The position numbers and the translations under genes are program-made. The notes beneath the pieces were generated by a model. The model was not told the DNA's origin. It was given only the letters and a program-made list of their open reading frames with translations, and did not search any database. Of a DNA stretch of 34,938 bases, positions 8,249 to 17,053 are shown piece after piece (position 1 is the stretch's first letter; every line of letters starts with the position of its first letter). This stretch comes from Bacteroidaceae bacterium. GTDB lineage: Bacteria > Bacteroidota > Bacteroidia > Bacteroidales > Bacteroidaceae. The stretch lies in NCBI GenBank assembly GCA_024398755.1, contig JAKSIQ010000015.1, positions 1 to 34,938 on the forward strand, written 5' to 3'.

Positions 8249-9570
8249 TTCTTTCCGTTGAAGAGAACATCGCTGAGACGCTGCAGCGCTGCAGTCTTGT
8301 CGCTTTCTCTGATAAGGAATGAAATGTTGTAGTTGCTGCCGCCGTACGAAATCATACGTACCGGTATGTCGGCCAGAGCATCAAGAGCGCGTGATTCGAA
8401 GCCCAGATTCTCCCATTCCATATCACCTACAACGCAGATTATGCACATGCCTTCATCGACCGTAACTGTTCCGTACTTTTTGAGTTCGGCAACAATCTCG
8501 TTGAGGTTGCGTGTGTTGTCAATTGACATTGATACGCCGACTTCCGATGTGCATATCATGTCGATGGATGTCCTGTAGGTTTCGAATATTTCAAACACCT
8601 TTCTCAGGAAACCGTGTGCAAGAAGCATGCGGCTTGACTTTATCTTGATGGCTGTGATATTCTCTTTTGCTGCGACTGCTGCAATGCGTCCCGGCTCGGC
8701 GTTGTTGTCAATCAGTGTGCCGGGGGCCGATGGCTCCATGGTGTTCAGCAGACGGACGGGGATGCAGGCTGCCTTGGCCGGCTGGATGCATGTTGGATGC
8801 AGAATCTTTGCACCGAAATATGCCAGTTCTGCAGCTTCTTCAAAGTGAAGGTGACGTACCGGTTTTGTGCCCTTGACAACGCGCGGGTCGTTGTTGTGCA
8901 TGCCGTCAATGTCGGTCCAGATCTGTATTTCTTCAGCTTTGATGGCTGCACCCAGAATTGATGCGGTGTAGTCACTGCCGCCTCTCTGCAGATTGTCAAT
9001 GTTGCCGTCAGCATTGCGGCAGATGAAGCCCTGTGTAATGTATATCTGCATTCCGGGGGCGTCGGCCAATGCTTTTTCTGCATGCTTTGATATGAAAACC
9101 ATGTCGGGCTCGGCGTCTGGATCGGTCTTCATGAAGTCAAGAGCCGGCAGAAGAGCTGCCTTGATGCCCTGTTCCTGAAGATAGGCGGTAACCATGAAAG
9201 TCGATATCAGTTCTCCCTGAGCCAGTATGGCCTTTTCTTCTATTTCGGAGAAACCGGCAGCCTTGAATGACTGGAGGTATGCGAATTTCTCTTCAAGGAA
9301 TTTCTGAACCTTATCCTGGTTTGCTTTCTTCTCAAGCAGTTCAGGTACATGTGCGTAGTACTTGGCGCGCAGACGGTTGATCACATCATCGGCTCCGTTC
9401 CTGTTGCCTCCGTAAAGATACTGTGCTATTTCAACAAGTGAGTTCGTGGTGCCTGACATGGCTGAAAGAACGACCAGCTTCTGCTGTCCGTCTTCGGTAA
9501 TGAGCTTGCAGACATCTTTCATTCGCTGCGGGCTTCCTACTGAGGTGCCGCCGAATTTCAATACTTTCAT
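8245..9570 (-). CDS. lysC: Aspartate kinase (monofunctional)
   Basis: Phosphorylates L-aspartate, the entry step to lysine, threonine, methionine and diaminopimelate. The N-terminus has the diagnostic KVLKFGGTSVGS. Further kinase signatures are LQRGGSDYTASILGAAI and the WTDIDGMHNNDPRVV segment. The C-terminal third carries tandem ACT-like regulatory regions (KENITAIKIKSS and a later CIICVVGDMEW), so allosteric feedback is likely. There is no fused homoserine dehydrogenase domain at 441 residues. I place the start at the ATG at 9570 (MKVLKFGG), because the nine extra residues from the ATG at 9597 are not family-like. It overlaps lysA by 4 nt and follows ftsE by 34 nt. Confidence 0.95.
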   Translation of the reverse strand: MKVLKFGGTSVGSPQRMKDVCKLITEDGQQKLVVLSAMSGTTNSLVEIAQYLYGGNRNGADDVINRLRAKYYAHVPELLEKKANQDKVQKFLEEKFAYLQSFKAAGFSEIEEKAILAQGELISTFMVTAYLQEQGIKAALLPALDFMKTDPDAEPDMVFISKHAEKALADAPGMQIYITQGFICRNADGNIDNLQRGGSDYTASILGAAIKAEEIQIWTDIDGMHNNDPRVVKGTKPVRHLHFEEAAELAYFGAKILHPTCIQPAKAACIPVRLLNTMEPSAPGTLIDNNAEPGRIAAVAAKENITAIKIKSSRMLLAHGFLRKVFEIFETYRTSIDMICTSEVGVSMSIDNTRNLNEIVAELKKYGTVTVDEGMCIICVVGDMEWENLGFESRALDALADIPVRMISYGGSNYNISFLIRESDKTAALQRLSDVLFNGKK

Positions 9571-9604
9571 TTTATGGATATTGTTTGTGTTCGTCAAATA
9601 AATG

Positions 9605-10291
9605 TCACTGAACGCTCATGTCTTCAAGATGCTTGTCTGAACATCTGAAAACGCGACCGGGAAATTCCTCTGGCCATCGCGGATTGTGGGTTATCATGAC
9701 AACCGTAGTTCCGGATTCATTGACTTTCCTGAGAATTTCCATGATCTGATTTCCGGTCTCGGGGTCAAGATTGGCTGTGGGCTCATCGGCCAGAATGAGT
9801 TTGGGGTCATTAAGCAAGGCGCGTGCTATGCATATGCGCTGCTGTTCTCCACCCGACAGTTCGTGGGGAAATTTGTATCCTTTGGAATCCATGCCTACAA
9901 GGTCCAGTACATGGAGAATCTTCTGGTTGACCAGCTCTTTGTCCTTCCATCCGGTAGCTTTTAGCACAAAGCGCAGATTGTCCAGAACGTTTCTGTCGGT
10001 AAGCAGCTGGAAATCCTGGAATATGATGCCCATCTGTCTGCGCAGCTTGGGAAGCTTCTTCTGCTTCATGCCGCACAAGTCGGTATCAAGTACTCTGGCG
10101 TGGCTGTCATGCGGATTGCATATCACCTCAAGTTCTCCATAGAGAGTCTTGAGCAGACTGCTTTTCCCGGAACCGACTTTACCTACAATGTAGACAAAAT
10201 CACCTTCCTGAACCTGAAAAGTCACGTCGCCAAGCACATACATGTCCTGCTGGCGTACTTCAACGTTCTGAAAATCTATTATGGTGCCCAT
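9605..10291 (-). CDS. ftsE: FtsE-like cell-division ABC ATPase
   Basis: The ATP-binding subunit of the FtsEX complex, which in other bacteria couples the divisome to cell-wall hydrolases. The 228-residue protein has a Walker A of GKVGSGKSS (residues 37-45), the Q-loop IFQDFQLL, the signature LSGGEQQR, and Walker [17 protein letters not shown]. Length and sequence fit FtsE rather than LolD or an amino-acid importer, but those related ATPases cannot be fully excluded. No ftsX is adjacent: the neighbours are hisIE (18 nt upstream) and lysC. The only FtsX-fold permease in the window is about 4.3 kb away on the other strand. Confidence 0.82.
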   Translation of the reverse strand: MGTIIDFQNVEVRQQDMYVLGDVTFQVQEGDFVYIVGKVGSGKSSLLKTLYGELEVICNPHDSHARVLDTDLCGMKQKKLPKLRRQMGIIFQDFQLLTDRNVLDNLRFVLKATGWKDKELVNQKILHVLDLVGMDSKGYKFPHELSGGEQQRICIARALLNDPKLILADEPTANLDPETGNQIMEILRKVNESGTTVVMITHNPRWPEEFPGRVFRCSDKHLEDMSVQ

Positions 10292-10309
10292 TTGGATAAT
10301 TACAGTTCC

Positions 10310-10906
10310 TTATTCCTTGTGGCGCTTTACCAGTTCTGCAGCCAGCTCTTCAAAGCGGTGACCCTTTGAAGTGAGCAGCACAATCAGGTGGTAAATCAGG
10401 TCTGATGCCTCATATATGAGACGGTCATCAGTGCCGTTTGTGGCTTCGATGACGGTTTCTACGGCTTCTTCACCGACTTTCTGTGCCATGCGGTTGACGC
10501 CGCTCTTGAACAGTGAAGTGGTGTATGAACCTTCGGGCATTTCCCTGTGACGCTTGTCAATGAAGTCCTGCAGATATGAAAGGAAGTTCAGGTCAACTCT
10601 GTTCTCCTCGCCCCAGCAGGTGTCAGAACCGGTGTGGCATACAGGGCCTTCGGGCTTTACCTTGATGAGCAGGGTGTCGCCGTCACAGTCCAGCTTTATG
10701 TCTCTTACGTTCAGAAAATTGCCGCTTGTTTCACCTTTTGTCCAAAGGCACTTGCGGGTGCGGCTCCAGAAGGTGACTTTTCCTGTCTCGACGGTCTTGT
10801 CGTATGCTTCCTTGTTCATGAAACCAAGCATCAGGACCTTACGGGTGATGTTGTCCTGAATGATTGCGGGTACCAGACCGCCCATTTTTTCAAAATCGAT
10901 TTCCAT
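10310..10906 (-). CDS. hisIE: Bifunctional phosphoribosyl-AMP cyclohydrolase / phosphoribosyl-ATP pyrophosphatase
   Basis: Catalyses steps 2 and 3 of histidine synthesis in one chain. The N-terminal HisI domain (about residues 1-110) shows TFWSRTRKCLWTKGETSG, the metal site around DCDGD (73-77), and the cysteine-bearing HTGSDTCWGE segment (C97). The C-terminal HisE domain (about 115-198) has KVGEEAVETVIEA and SDLIYHLIVLL. The fusion and the 198-residue length are normal for enteric and Bacteroidales proteins. The gene follows hisF by 28 nt. Confidence 0.96.
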   Translation of the reverse strand: MEIDFEKMGGLVPAIIQDNITRKVLMLGFMNKEAYDKTVETGKVTFWSRTRKCLWTKGETSGNFLNVRDIKLDCDGDTLLIKVKPEGPVCHTGSDTCWGEENRVDLNFLSYLQDFIDKRHREMPEGSYTTSLFKSGVNRMAQKVGEEAVETVIEATNGTDDRLIYEASDLIYHLIVLLTSKGHRFEELAAELVKRHKE

Positions 10907-10934
10907 CTCTATGGTTGGGTTTGTGTTCTTGTTA

Positions 10935-11687
10935 TTATCTAATAGAAATATTCAAGCCGCGAAGATACTGCTTTAATTCGGGAATTGGTATTTCACCGAA
11001 GTGAAAAACGCTTGCGGCCAGAGCGGCATCGGCATTTCCAAGCAGAAAAGCGTCACGGAAGTGCTCTTTTTGGCCTGCGCCGCCCGATGCTATGACCGGA
11101 ATTGTCAGTTCGTCGCTCAGTTTCTTGAGCGCTTCGTTGGCATATCCCTGTTTGACACCGTCATGATCCATGCTGGTGAAAAGAATTTCACCGGCACCGC
11201 GCTCGTTGGCCTCGTGTGCCCATTCGAACAGCATGCGGTCTGTCGGAACGCGCCCGCCGTTCAGGAAACAGCGCCAGCCTTCAGGGGTCTGCTTGCCGTC
11301 AATGGCAACCACACAGACCTGATTTCCGAAATTCAGCGCAATCTCATCAATAAGGCCCGGATTCTTCAGGGCTGCTGAATTGACCGATACCTTGTCGGCG
11401 CCGGCTTTGAGCAGACGTTCCACGTCGGAAAGTTCGTGAATGCCGCCGCCAACGGTGAACGGTATGGATATTTCAGCTGCAATGCGTTCTACAAGTTCTG
11501 TAAAGGTTTTTCTGCCTTCGAACGATGCTGTTATGTCAAGAAACACAAGCTCGTCGGCGCCTTGCTGACTGTACAGTTTTCCAAGTTCGACGGGGTCTCC
11601 CGCGTCGCGGAGATTTACAAAATTGGTGCCTTTGACAGTGCGTCCGTTGCAGATGTCCAGGCAGGGTATTATTCTTTTTGCCAACAT
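10935..11687 (-). CDS. hisF: Imidazole glycerol phosphate synthase, cyclase subunit
   Basis: Forms imidazole glycerol phosphate and AICAR from PRFAR using ammonia supplied by HisH. The (beta/alpha)8 barrel carries both catalytic aspartates, D11 in [12 protein letters not shown] and D130 in VVAIDGKQT, and phosphate-binding loops at TVGGGI and [11 protein letters not shown]. Length is 250 residues, as usual. It starts 5 nt after hisA. Its partner hisH is in the same operon. Confidence 0.97.
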   Translation of the reverse strand: MLAKRIIPCLDICNGRTVKGTNFVNLRDAGDPVELGKLYSQQGADELVFLDITASFEGRKTFTELVERIAAEISIPFTVGGGIHELSDVERLLKAGADKVSVNSAALKNPGLIDEIALNFGNQVCVVAIDGKQTPEGWRCFLNGGRVPTDRMLFEWAHEANERGAGEILFTSMDHDGVKQGYANEALKKLSDELTIPVIASGGAGQKEHFRDAFLLGNADAALAASVFHFGEIPIPELKQYLRGLNISIR

Positions 11688-11692
11688 AAGTC

Positions 11693-12415
11693 TTATCCGT
11701 TTGCCAGTTGTGACAGTTCTTCAAGCGTAACCCGGCCTTCGTAATATGCTTTTCCGACAATTGCCGATGGCAGTCCGGCCTCCTTCAGCCTTACCAGGTC
11801 TGCGGCACAGCTCACTCCGCCGCTGGCTATCAGGCTAAGGGTGGGGAAGTCCTTCAGAATGGACCTGTACAGTTCCGTAGCCGGTCCCTGAAGCATTCCG
11901 TCGCGGTTGATGTCGGTGCAGAGAACCCGCGTTATGCCTTTCGAGGTGTAATCCTTGAGAAAGTCAACAAGTGCCAGGCTGCTGTCCTCCTTCCAGCCGT
12001 TTACCGAAATGAAACCGTCGCGTACATCGGCACCCAGTATCATGCGGTCAGGACCGAACGTTTCAATCCAACCGTACATGAGCTCCGGCTGCGATACGGC
12101 CGTGCTGCCAACTGTAACCATGGCGGCTCCGCTTGAAAAGGCGGTCTTCAGATCTTCGTCCGATTTTACGCCACCTCCGAAATCTATTGTGAGGTCTGTG
12201 TGCGATGCTATGTTCTCAAGAGTGCGGTGGTTCACAATGTGCTTGCTGCGGGCACCGTCAAGATCGACCAGATGCAACCTTTTCAGACCGGCGTCCTGGA
12301 ACATCAGTGCGACATCGAGCGGATTGTCATGATACGTCTTCTGCGCGTTGTAGTCTCCCTTGGAAAGGCGTACGCACTTACCGTCTATAATGTCAATTGC
12401 GGGGATTATCTCCAT
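11693..12415 (-). CDS. hisA: Phosphoribosylformimino-AICAR ribotide isomerase
   Basis: An Amadori-type isomerase that converts ProFAR to PRFAR in histidine synthesis. The barrel has the catalytic aspartates D8 ([15 protein letters not shown]) and D130 ([11 protein letters not shown]), plus phosphate loops [11 protein letters not shown] and SLIASGGVS. At 240 residues it matches the family. It lies 15 nt after hisH and 5 nt before hisF. It is paralogous to HisF; the start motif and length separate the two. Confidence 0.97.
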   Translation of the reverse strand: MEIIPAIDIIDGKCVRLSKGDYNAQKTYHDNPLDVALMFQDAGLKRLHLVDLDGARSKHIVNHRTLENIASHTDLTIDFGGGVKSDEDLKTAFSSGAAMVTVGSTAVSQPELMYGWIETFGPDRMILGADVRDGFISVNGWKEDSSLALVDFLKDYTSKGITRVLCTDINRDGMLQGPATELYRSILKDFPTLSLIASGGVSCAADLVRLKEAGLPSAIVGKAYYEGRVTLEELSQLANG

Positions 12416-12430
12416 AAGTCAAAACAGATT

Positions 12431-13021
12431 CTAAATGTCAAGAAAATTCTGCAAAATCCTTTCTCCTGTAGCGCCGCTCTTTTCGGGATGGAACTGGGTG
12501 GCGTAGAAGTTGTCCTTGTGCAGTGATGCGCTGAAGGGCAGTATGTAGTCGGTCTTGGCTGCAGTCCACTGGCAGACAGGAACATAGAAGCTGTGTACGA
12601 AATATACGAATTCCTGTCGGTCAAAGCCCTTGAACAGGGCATCGTCCATAGGGTCGATGGTGTTCCATCCCATGTGGGGAACCTTGTCCTCGTGCTTTTC
12701 GGGCTGGAATTTCAGAACCGGAACGTCAAAAATGCCAAGGCAGTCGGCGTTTCCCTCTTCGCTGTGACGGCACATGAGCTGCTGGCCGAGACAGATGCCG
12801 AGTACCGGTTGTCTGAGTCCTGTGATGATTCTGTCCAGATTGTTCTCCCTGAGATATTTCATCGTGGTGCTGGCTTCGCCCACTCCTGGGAATATCACCT
12901 TGTCGGCGCCGGCCAGTTCTTCCGCGTTGTCGGTCAGGACCGCTTCAACTCCAAGTCTTTTCAGCCCGTTGATTACTGAGTGTATGTTGCCGGCGTTGTA
13001 CTTGACTATTGCAACTTTCAT
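12431..13021 (-). CDS. hisH: Imidazole glycerol phosphate synthase, glutamine amidotransferase subunit
   Basis: A class I glutaminase that releases ammonia and channels it into HisF. The nucleophile C77 lies in LGICLGQQLM, and the His-Glu pair is in ATQFHPEKSG (H178, E180). The oxyanion region PGVGEASTTM is present. Length is 196 residues. This is the first gene of the long minus-strand run, preceded by a TAACTTCG element at 13044-13051. Confidence 0.97.
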   Translation of the reverse strand: MKVAIVKYNAGNIHSVINGLKRLGVEAVLTDNAEELAGADKVIFPGVGEASTTMKYLRENNLDRIITGLRQPVLGICLGQQLMCRHSEEGNADCLGIFDVPVLKFQPEKHEDKVPHMGWNTIDPMDDALFKGFDRQEFVYFVHSFYVPVCQWTAAKTDYILPFSASLHKDNFYATQFHPEKSGATGERILQNFLDI

Positions 13022-13043
13022 TGTCGTGCTTTGTTTTCGGCCG

Positions 13044-13051
13044 CGAAGTTA
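13044..13051 (-). promoter_or_regulatory. Candidate -7 element for the hisH operon (TAACTTCG)
   Basis: The minus-strand TAACTTCG(C) matches the Bacteroidetes TAnnTTTG element with one T-to-C change and lies about 22 nt before the hisH start codon. No -33 TTTG is apparent at the expected distance, so this is weak alone; the same TAnnTTCGC variant recurs at 3997-4027. Confidence 0.4.
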
Positions 13052-13095
13052 CGAAAAATGCCGGCTTATAGACTATGACTTATTTTTAAAATGAG

Positions 13096-13103
13096 TAAAT
13101 TTG
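13096..13103 (+). promoter_or_regulatory. Candidate -7 element for ileS (TAAATTTG)
   Basis: An exact TAnnTTTG match on the plus strand, 63 nt before the ileS start codon, followed by C as in most other sites of this window. It leaves a leader of about 55 nt. A -33 TTTG was not seen. Confidence 0.45.
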
Positions 13104-13166
13104 CGGCAAAATATCGGGGAAGTTTCCTGATTTATACGATAAACTTTTGAATATCAGATAGTTCCA

Positions 13167-16100
13167 ATGAAAAAGTTTGCAGAACGTGGACAGCTTGACC
13201 TGTCACAGGTTGGCAAGGATGTGTTGAATGACTGGCTGAAGGAAAATCTTTTTGCCCGCAGTATCAAGGAGCGTGAAGGATGCCCTTCATTTGTGTTTTA
13301 TGAAGGCCCTCCATCGGCCAACGGCATGCCGGGCATACATCATGTCATGGCCAGAACCATCAAGGACTCGTTCTGCCGTTACAAGACCATGTGCGGCTTC
13401 AAGGTAAACCGCAAGGCCGGTTGGGACACACACGGACTGCCTGTTGAACTTGGTGTCGAGAAGAAGCTGGGAATCACCAAGGAGGACATAGGCAAGAAGA
13501 TTTCGGTCGATGACTACAACATGAACTGCCGTACCGAAGTCATGAAGTACAAGGAGCACTGGAGCGATCTGACTCAGAAGATAGGATATTGGGTTGACCT
13601 TGACAATCCGTACATCACTTATGACAACCGCTACATTGAGACCTTGTGGTGGCTTCTCAAGCAGCTGTACGGAAAAGGCTATCTGTACAAAGGCTACACC
13701 ATACAGCCGTATTCACCTGCTGCAGGAACAGGCCTTTCAAGCCATGAGCTGAACCAGCCGGGTTGCTATCGTGACGTCAAGGACACCACGGTTACGGCGC
13801 AGTTCGTAATGACCGATCCCAAGCCTGAAATGACAGGTTGGGGTACACCTTGCTTCGTTGCATGGACCACAACTCCCTGGACACTGCCTTCAAATACGGC
13901 GCTCTGCGTAGGAAACAAGATAGATTACGTGGCAGTACGCACATACAATCCGTATAACGGCCAGCCTCTGACCGCTGTCATGGCAAAGGAGCGTCTGTCG
14001 GCATATCTTGACCCCAAGGGTGCAGAACTGGAACTGGAAAGCTATACTCAGGGAGACAAGGTCATACCGTACAGGGTTGTCGGAGAATACAAGGGCAGTG
14101 ACCTGGTTGGCATGCACTATCAGCAGCTTTTCCCGTGGGTGAAACCTGTATATAAGGACGAAGACGGCTCAATCAAAACGAGTGACGCCGGTTTCCGTGT
14201 GATTTCGGGCGACTACGTTACCACCGAAGACGGTACCGGCATTGTCCACATTGCTCCGACATTCGGTGCCGATGATGCCTTTGTGGCAAAGGCCGCAGGC
14301 ATTCCTTCACTGTTCATGGTCAACCGCAAGATGGAGACACGTCCTATGGTCGATTTCACCGGCAAGTACTGGATGCTTGATGAACTCGATCCGGATTTCG
14401 TTTCACGCTGTGTCGATAAGGAACTCTACAAGGAATATGAAGGCGCATACGTCAAGAACGCATACGATCCCAAGTTCAACGAAGGTGGCAAGTACGACGA
14501 GGCCGCAGCCCAGAAGGCCGAAGACCTTAACATTTACATCTGCCTCAAGATGAAGCAGGCGGGCTCCGCCTTCAAGATAGAAAAGCACGTGCATAATTAT
14601 CCGCACTGCTGGCGTACCGACAAGCCGGTTCTTTACTATCCATTGGACAGTTGGTTCATCAAGGCCACTGCAGCCCGCGAGCGCATGATGGAACTTAACG
14701 GAACCATAAAGTGGAAACCGGAATCGACCGGAACCGGACGCTTCGGCAAGTGGCTCGAGAACCTGAACGACTGGAATCTGAGCCGCAGCCGTTACTGGGG
14801 TACACCGCTTCCAATCTGGCGTAACGATGACGGCGACGGCGACGAACTGTGTATCGGCTCGGTTGAGGAACTCTATAATGAAATTGAAAAGTCTGTAAAG
14901 GCCGGAGTGATGAAATCGAATCCGTTCAAGGAGAAAGGTTTTGTTCCGGGTGACTACAGCGCGGCCAACTATGATAAGATTGACCTGCACAGACCATATG
15001 TTGACGACATTGTTCTGGTTTCTGAGGCAGGACGTCCCATGAAGCGTGAGCTTGATCTGATAGACGTATGGTTTGACAGCGGCGCAATGCCTTTCGCTCA
15101 GGTGCACTATCCGTTTGAAAACAAAGAACTTATAGACGGAGGCTCGGTGTTCCCGGCCGATTTCATTGCTGAAGGCGTTGACCAGACGCGTGGCTGGTTC
15201 TACACTCTGCATGCCATTGCCACTATGGTCAAGGACGGTGTTTCGTTCAAGACTGTCATTTCAAACGGTCTGGTTCTTGACAAGAACGGTAACAAGATGT
15301 CAAAGCGTCTTGGCAATGCGGTTGAACCGTTCCAGGCAATTGAAAAGTTCGGAAGCGATGCACTGCGCTGGTACATGATAACCAACTCACAGCCTTGGGA
15401 CAATCTGAAGTTTGACGAGGAAGGTGTCAAGGATGTTACACGCAAGTTCTTCGGAACTCTGCACAACACATACAAGTTCTTTGCACAGTATGCGAACGTT
15501 GACGGTTTCGATTGCTCACAGCAGCAGATTCCAGTACAGGAACGTCCTGTTATGGACCGCTGGATACTGAGCGAACTCAATACGCTGACAGCCGGTGTCC
15601 GTGAGAGTCTTGACGAATACGAACCGACGCGTGCCGGTCGTCTTATTCAGGATTTCGTGAATGATTTCCTGTCCAACTGGTATGTCCATCTGACCCGCGA
15701 CCGCTACTGGGGCAGCAGCATGAGCCAGGACAAACTGGCTGCATATCAGACGCTTTACACCTGCCTTGAGACAGTGGCAAGGCTCATGGCACCGATAGCT
15801 CCGTTCTATGCTGACCGCCTGTACCGCGACCTGACCGCCGTGAGCGGCAACGGCTGTGCATCGGTCCACCTGGCCAAGTATCCTGAAGTTGACGGCAGCC
15901 TGACAGACAAGGAACTGGAAACACGTATGGAACTGGCTCAGAAGCTCACGTCAATGACACTTGCCCTGCGCAAGCGTGACGACGTCAAGATAAATGTACG
16001 CAAGCCTCTGCAGAAGATACTTATTCCTGTCACAGCCGAACTGCGCTCACACATTGACCCTGTCAAGGAACTTGTCCGTGACCAGGTGAACGTAAAGGAG

Positions 16101-16655
16101 GTCGAGTTCGTTGAAGGCGCTACCGGTATTCTGGTAAAGAAGGTCAAGTGCAACTTCAAGATTCTTGGAAAGAAGTTCGGACCTCTTATGAAGGGGGTTG
16201 CTGCTGCAGTGCAGTCAATGACTCAGGAACAGGTGGCCGAACTTGAATCGAAAGGACAGTATACTTTCATTATTGACGGCACGCCTGCCACAATTGAGAC
16301 CGGTGAGGTTGAAATCTTCAGCGAGGATATTCCGGGCTGGGTTGTTGCAAATGAAGGCACGCTGACCGTGGCTCTTGACATTCAGCTGACCGATGCCCTG
16401 AAGCGTGAAGGCATTGCACGTGAACTGAAGAAGAGAATCCAGGATATGCGCAAGTCAAGCGGACTGGAAATAACAGACCGCATCAATGTGACGTTGAATT
16501 CAAGCGCCGATACCGATGCCGCCATTCTTGAATACCAGGATTGGATCAAGACCCAGGTCCTTGCCGACAGCATACGTCTGGAAAAGGATTTCAACGGTGG
16601 CGAAGACGTATCGTTCGATGAATACAGCTTCAGCCTGGCAATTGAAAAAATTTGA
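13167..16655 (+). CDS. ileS: Isoleucyl-tRNA synthetase
   Basis: Charges tRNA-Ile with isoleucine. The 1162-residue class I synthetase has the Bacteroidetes form of the HIGH motif (GIHHV at residues 56-60, after FVFYEGPPSANGMP), the KAGWDTHGLPVE segment, an editing domain with TTPWTLPSNTAL and EDGTGIVHIAPTFGADD, and KMSKR at residues 710-714 in place of KMSKS. KMSKR and the overall length suggest the eukaryote-like IleRS2 group, which is often tolerant of mupirocin (family knowledge; not tested here). The C-terminal tRNA-binding region is complete. It heads a plus-strand cluster with the DksA-like gene 19 nt downstream. Confidence 0.97.
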   Translation: MKKFAERGQLDLSQVGKDVLNDWLKENLFARSIKEREGCPSFVFYEGPPSANGMPGIHHVMARTIKDSFCRYKTMCGFKVNRKAGWDTHGLPVELGVEKKLGITKEDIGKKISVDDYNMNCRTEVMKYKEHWSDLTQKIGYWVDLDNPYITYDNRYIETLWWLLKQLYGKGYLYKGYTIQPYSPAAGTGLSSHELNQPGCYRDVKDTTVTAQFVMTDPKPEMTGWGTPCFVAWTTTPWTLPSNTALCVGNKIDYVAVRTYNPYNGQPLTAVMAKERLSAYLDPKGAELELESYTQGDKVIPYRVVGEYKGSDLVGMHYQQLFPWVKPVYKDEDGSIKTSDAGFRVISGDYVTTEDGTGIVHIAPTFGADDAFVAKAAGIPSLFMVNRKMETRPMVDFTGKYWMLDELDPDFVSRCVDKELYKEYEGAYVKNAYDPKFNEGGKYDEAAAQKAEDLNIYICLKMKQAGSAFKIEKHVHNYPHCWRTDKPVLYYPLDSWFIKATAARERMMELNGTIKWKPESTGTGRFGKWLENLNDWNLSRSRYWGTPLPIWRNDDGDGDELCIGSVEELYNEIEKSVKAGVMKSNPFKEKGFVPGDYSAANYDKIDLHRPYVDDIVLVSEAGRPMKRELDLIDVWFDSGAMPFAQVHYPFENKELIDGGSVFPADFIAEGVDQTRGWFYTLHAIATMVKDGVSFKTVISNGLVLDKNGNKMSKRLGNAVEPFQAIEKFGSDALRWYMITNSQPWDNLKFDEEGVKDVTRKFFGTLHNTYKFFAQYANVDGFDCSQQQIPVQERPVMDRWILSELNTLTAGVRESLDEYEPTRAGRLIQDFVNDFLSNWYVHLTRDRYWGSSMSQDKLAAYQTLYTCLETVARLMAPIAPFYADRLYRDLTAVSGNGCASVHLAKYPEVDGSLTDKELETRMELAQKLTSMTLALRKRDDVKINVRKPLQKILIPVTAELRSHIDPVKELVRDQVNVKEVEFVEGATGILVKKVKCNFKILGKKFGPLMKGVAAAVQSMTQEQVAELESKGQYTFIIDGTPATIETGEVEIFSEDIPGWVVANEGTLTVALDIQLTDALKREGIARELKKRIQDMRKSSGLEITDRINVTLNSSADTDAAILEYQDWIKTQVLADSIRLEKDFNGGEDVSFDEYSFSLAIEKI

Positions 16656-16674
16656 AAACCTAATATTCTAATTT

Positions 16675-17052
16675 ATGACCGAGAAAAATCGCTATTCAGA
16701 TGAGGAACTTGAAGAGTTCCGTCAGCTGATCAATGAAAAACTGGAAGTTGCACAGAGAGATTACGATGCATTGAAGGCATCGCTCATGAATACTGACAAC
16801 AATAGTGCGGACGATACCGCACCTACATTCAAGGTCCTTGAAGAGGGTGCCAACACATTGTCCAAAGAAGAAACAATGCGTCTGGCTCAGCGCCAGATGA
16901 AATTCATCCAGTCACTGCAGGCAGCTCTTGTCCGCATTGAGAACAAGACATACGGCGTCTGCCGCGAAACAGGAAAACTTATTCCCAAAGAGAGACTGCG
17001 CGCAGTGCCCCATGCCACTTTGACAATAGAGGCAAAACAGGGAAAACATTGA
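16675..17052 (+). CDS. DksA/TraR-family protein with degenerate zinc finger
   Basis: DksA-type proteins insert a coiled coil into the RNA polymerase secondary channel and modulate promoters with ppGpp. The 125-residue product has a long charged helical N-terminal half (SDEELEEFRQLINEKLEVAQRDY) and the family C-terminus YGVCRETGKLIPKERLRAVPHATLTIEAK. Of the four zinc-binding cysteines of classical DksA only C96 remains; T99 stands where the second Cys is expected and the distal CxxC is absent. This matches a TraR/DksA variant common in Bacteroidetes, whose action on RNA polymerase is an inference here. The gene ends 1 nt before lspA starts, so translation of the two is probably coupled. Confidence 0.85.
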   Translation: MTEKNRYSDEELEEFRQLINEKLEVAQRDYDALKASLMNTDNNSADDTAPTFKVLEEGANTLSKEETMRLAQRQMKFIQSLQAALVRIENKTYGVCRETGKLIPKERLRAVPHATLTIEAKQGKH

Positions 17053-17053
17053 T

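Noticed and set aside
9571-9597. Longer aspartate kinase start adding nine residues (MTNTNNIHK)
   Set aside because: The family begins directly at MKVLKFGGTSVGS, and the extra residues are low-complexity and not family-like.
10960-10967. TATCTTCG on the minus strand as an internal promoter for hisIE
   Set aside because: It lies in the hisF coding end as the codons for YLR and can be explained by protein sequence alone; no -33 element accompanies it.
14403-15212. A 269-codon open frame antisense to ileS
   Set aside because: It lies wholly inside a well-supported synthetase gene, its translation has no recognisable domain, and long antisense frames are expected opposite biased coding sequence.
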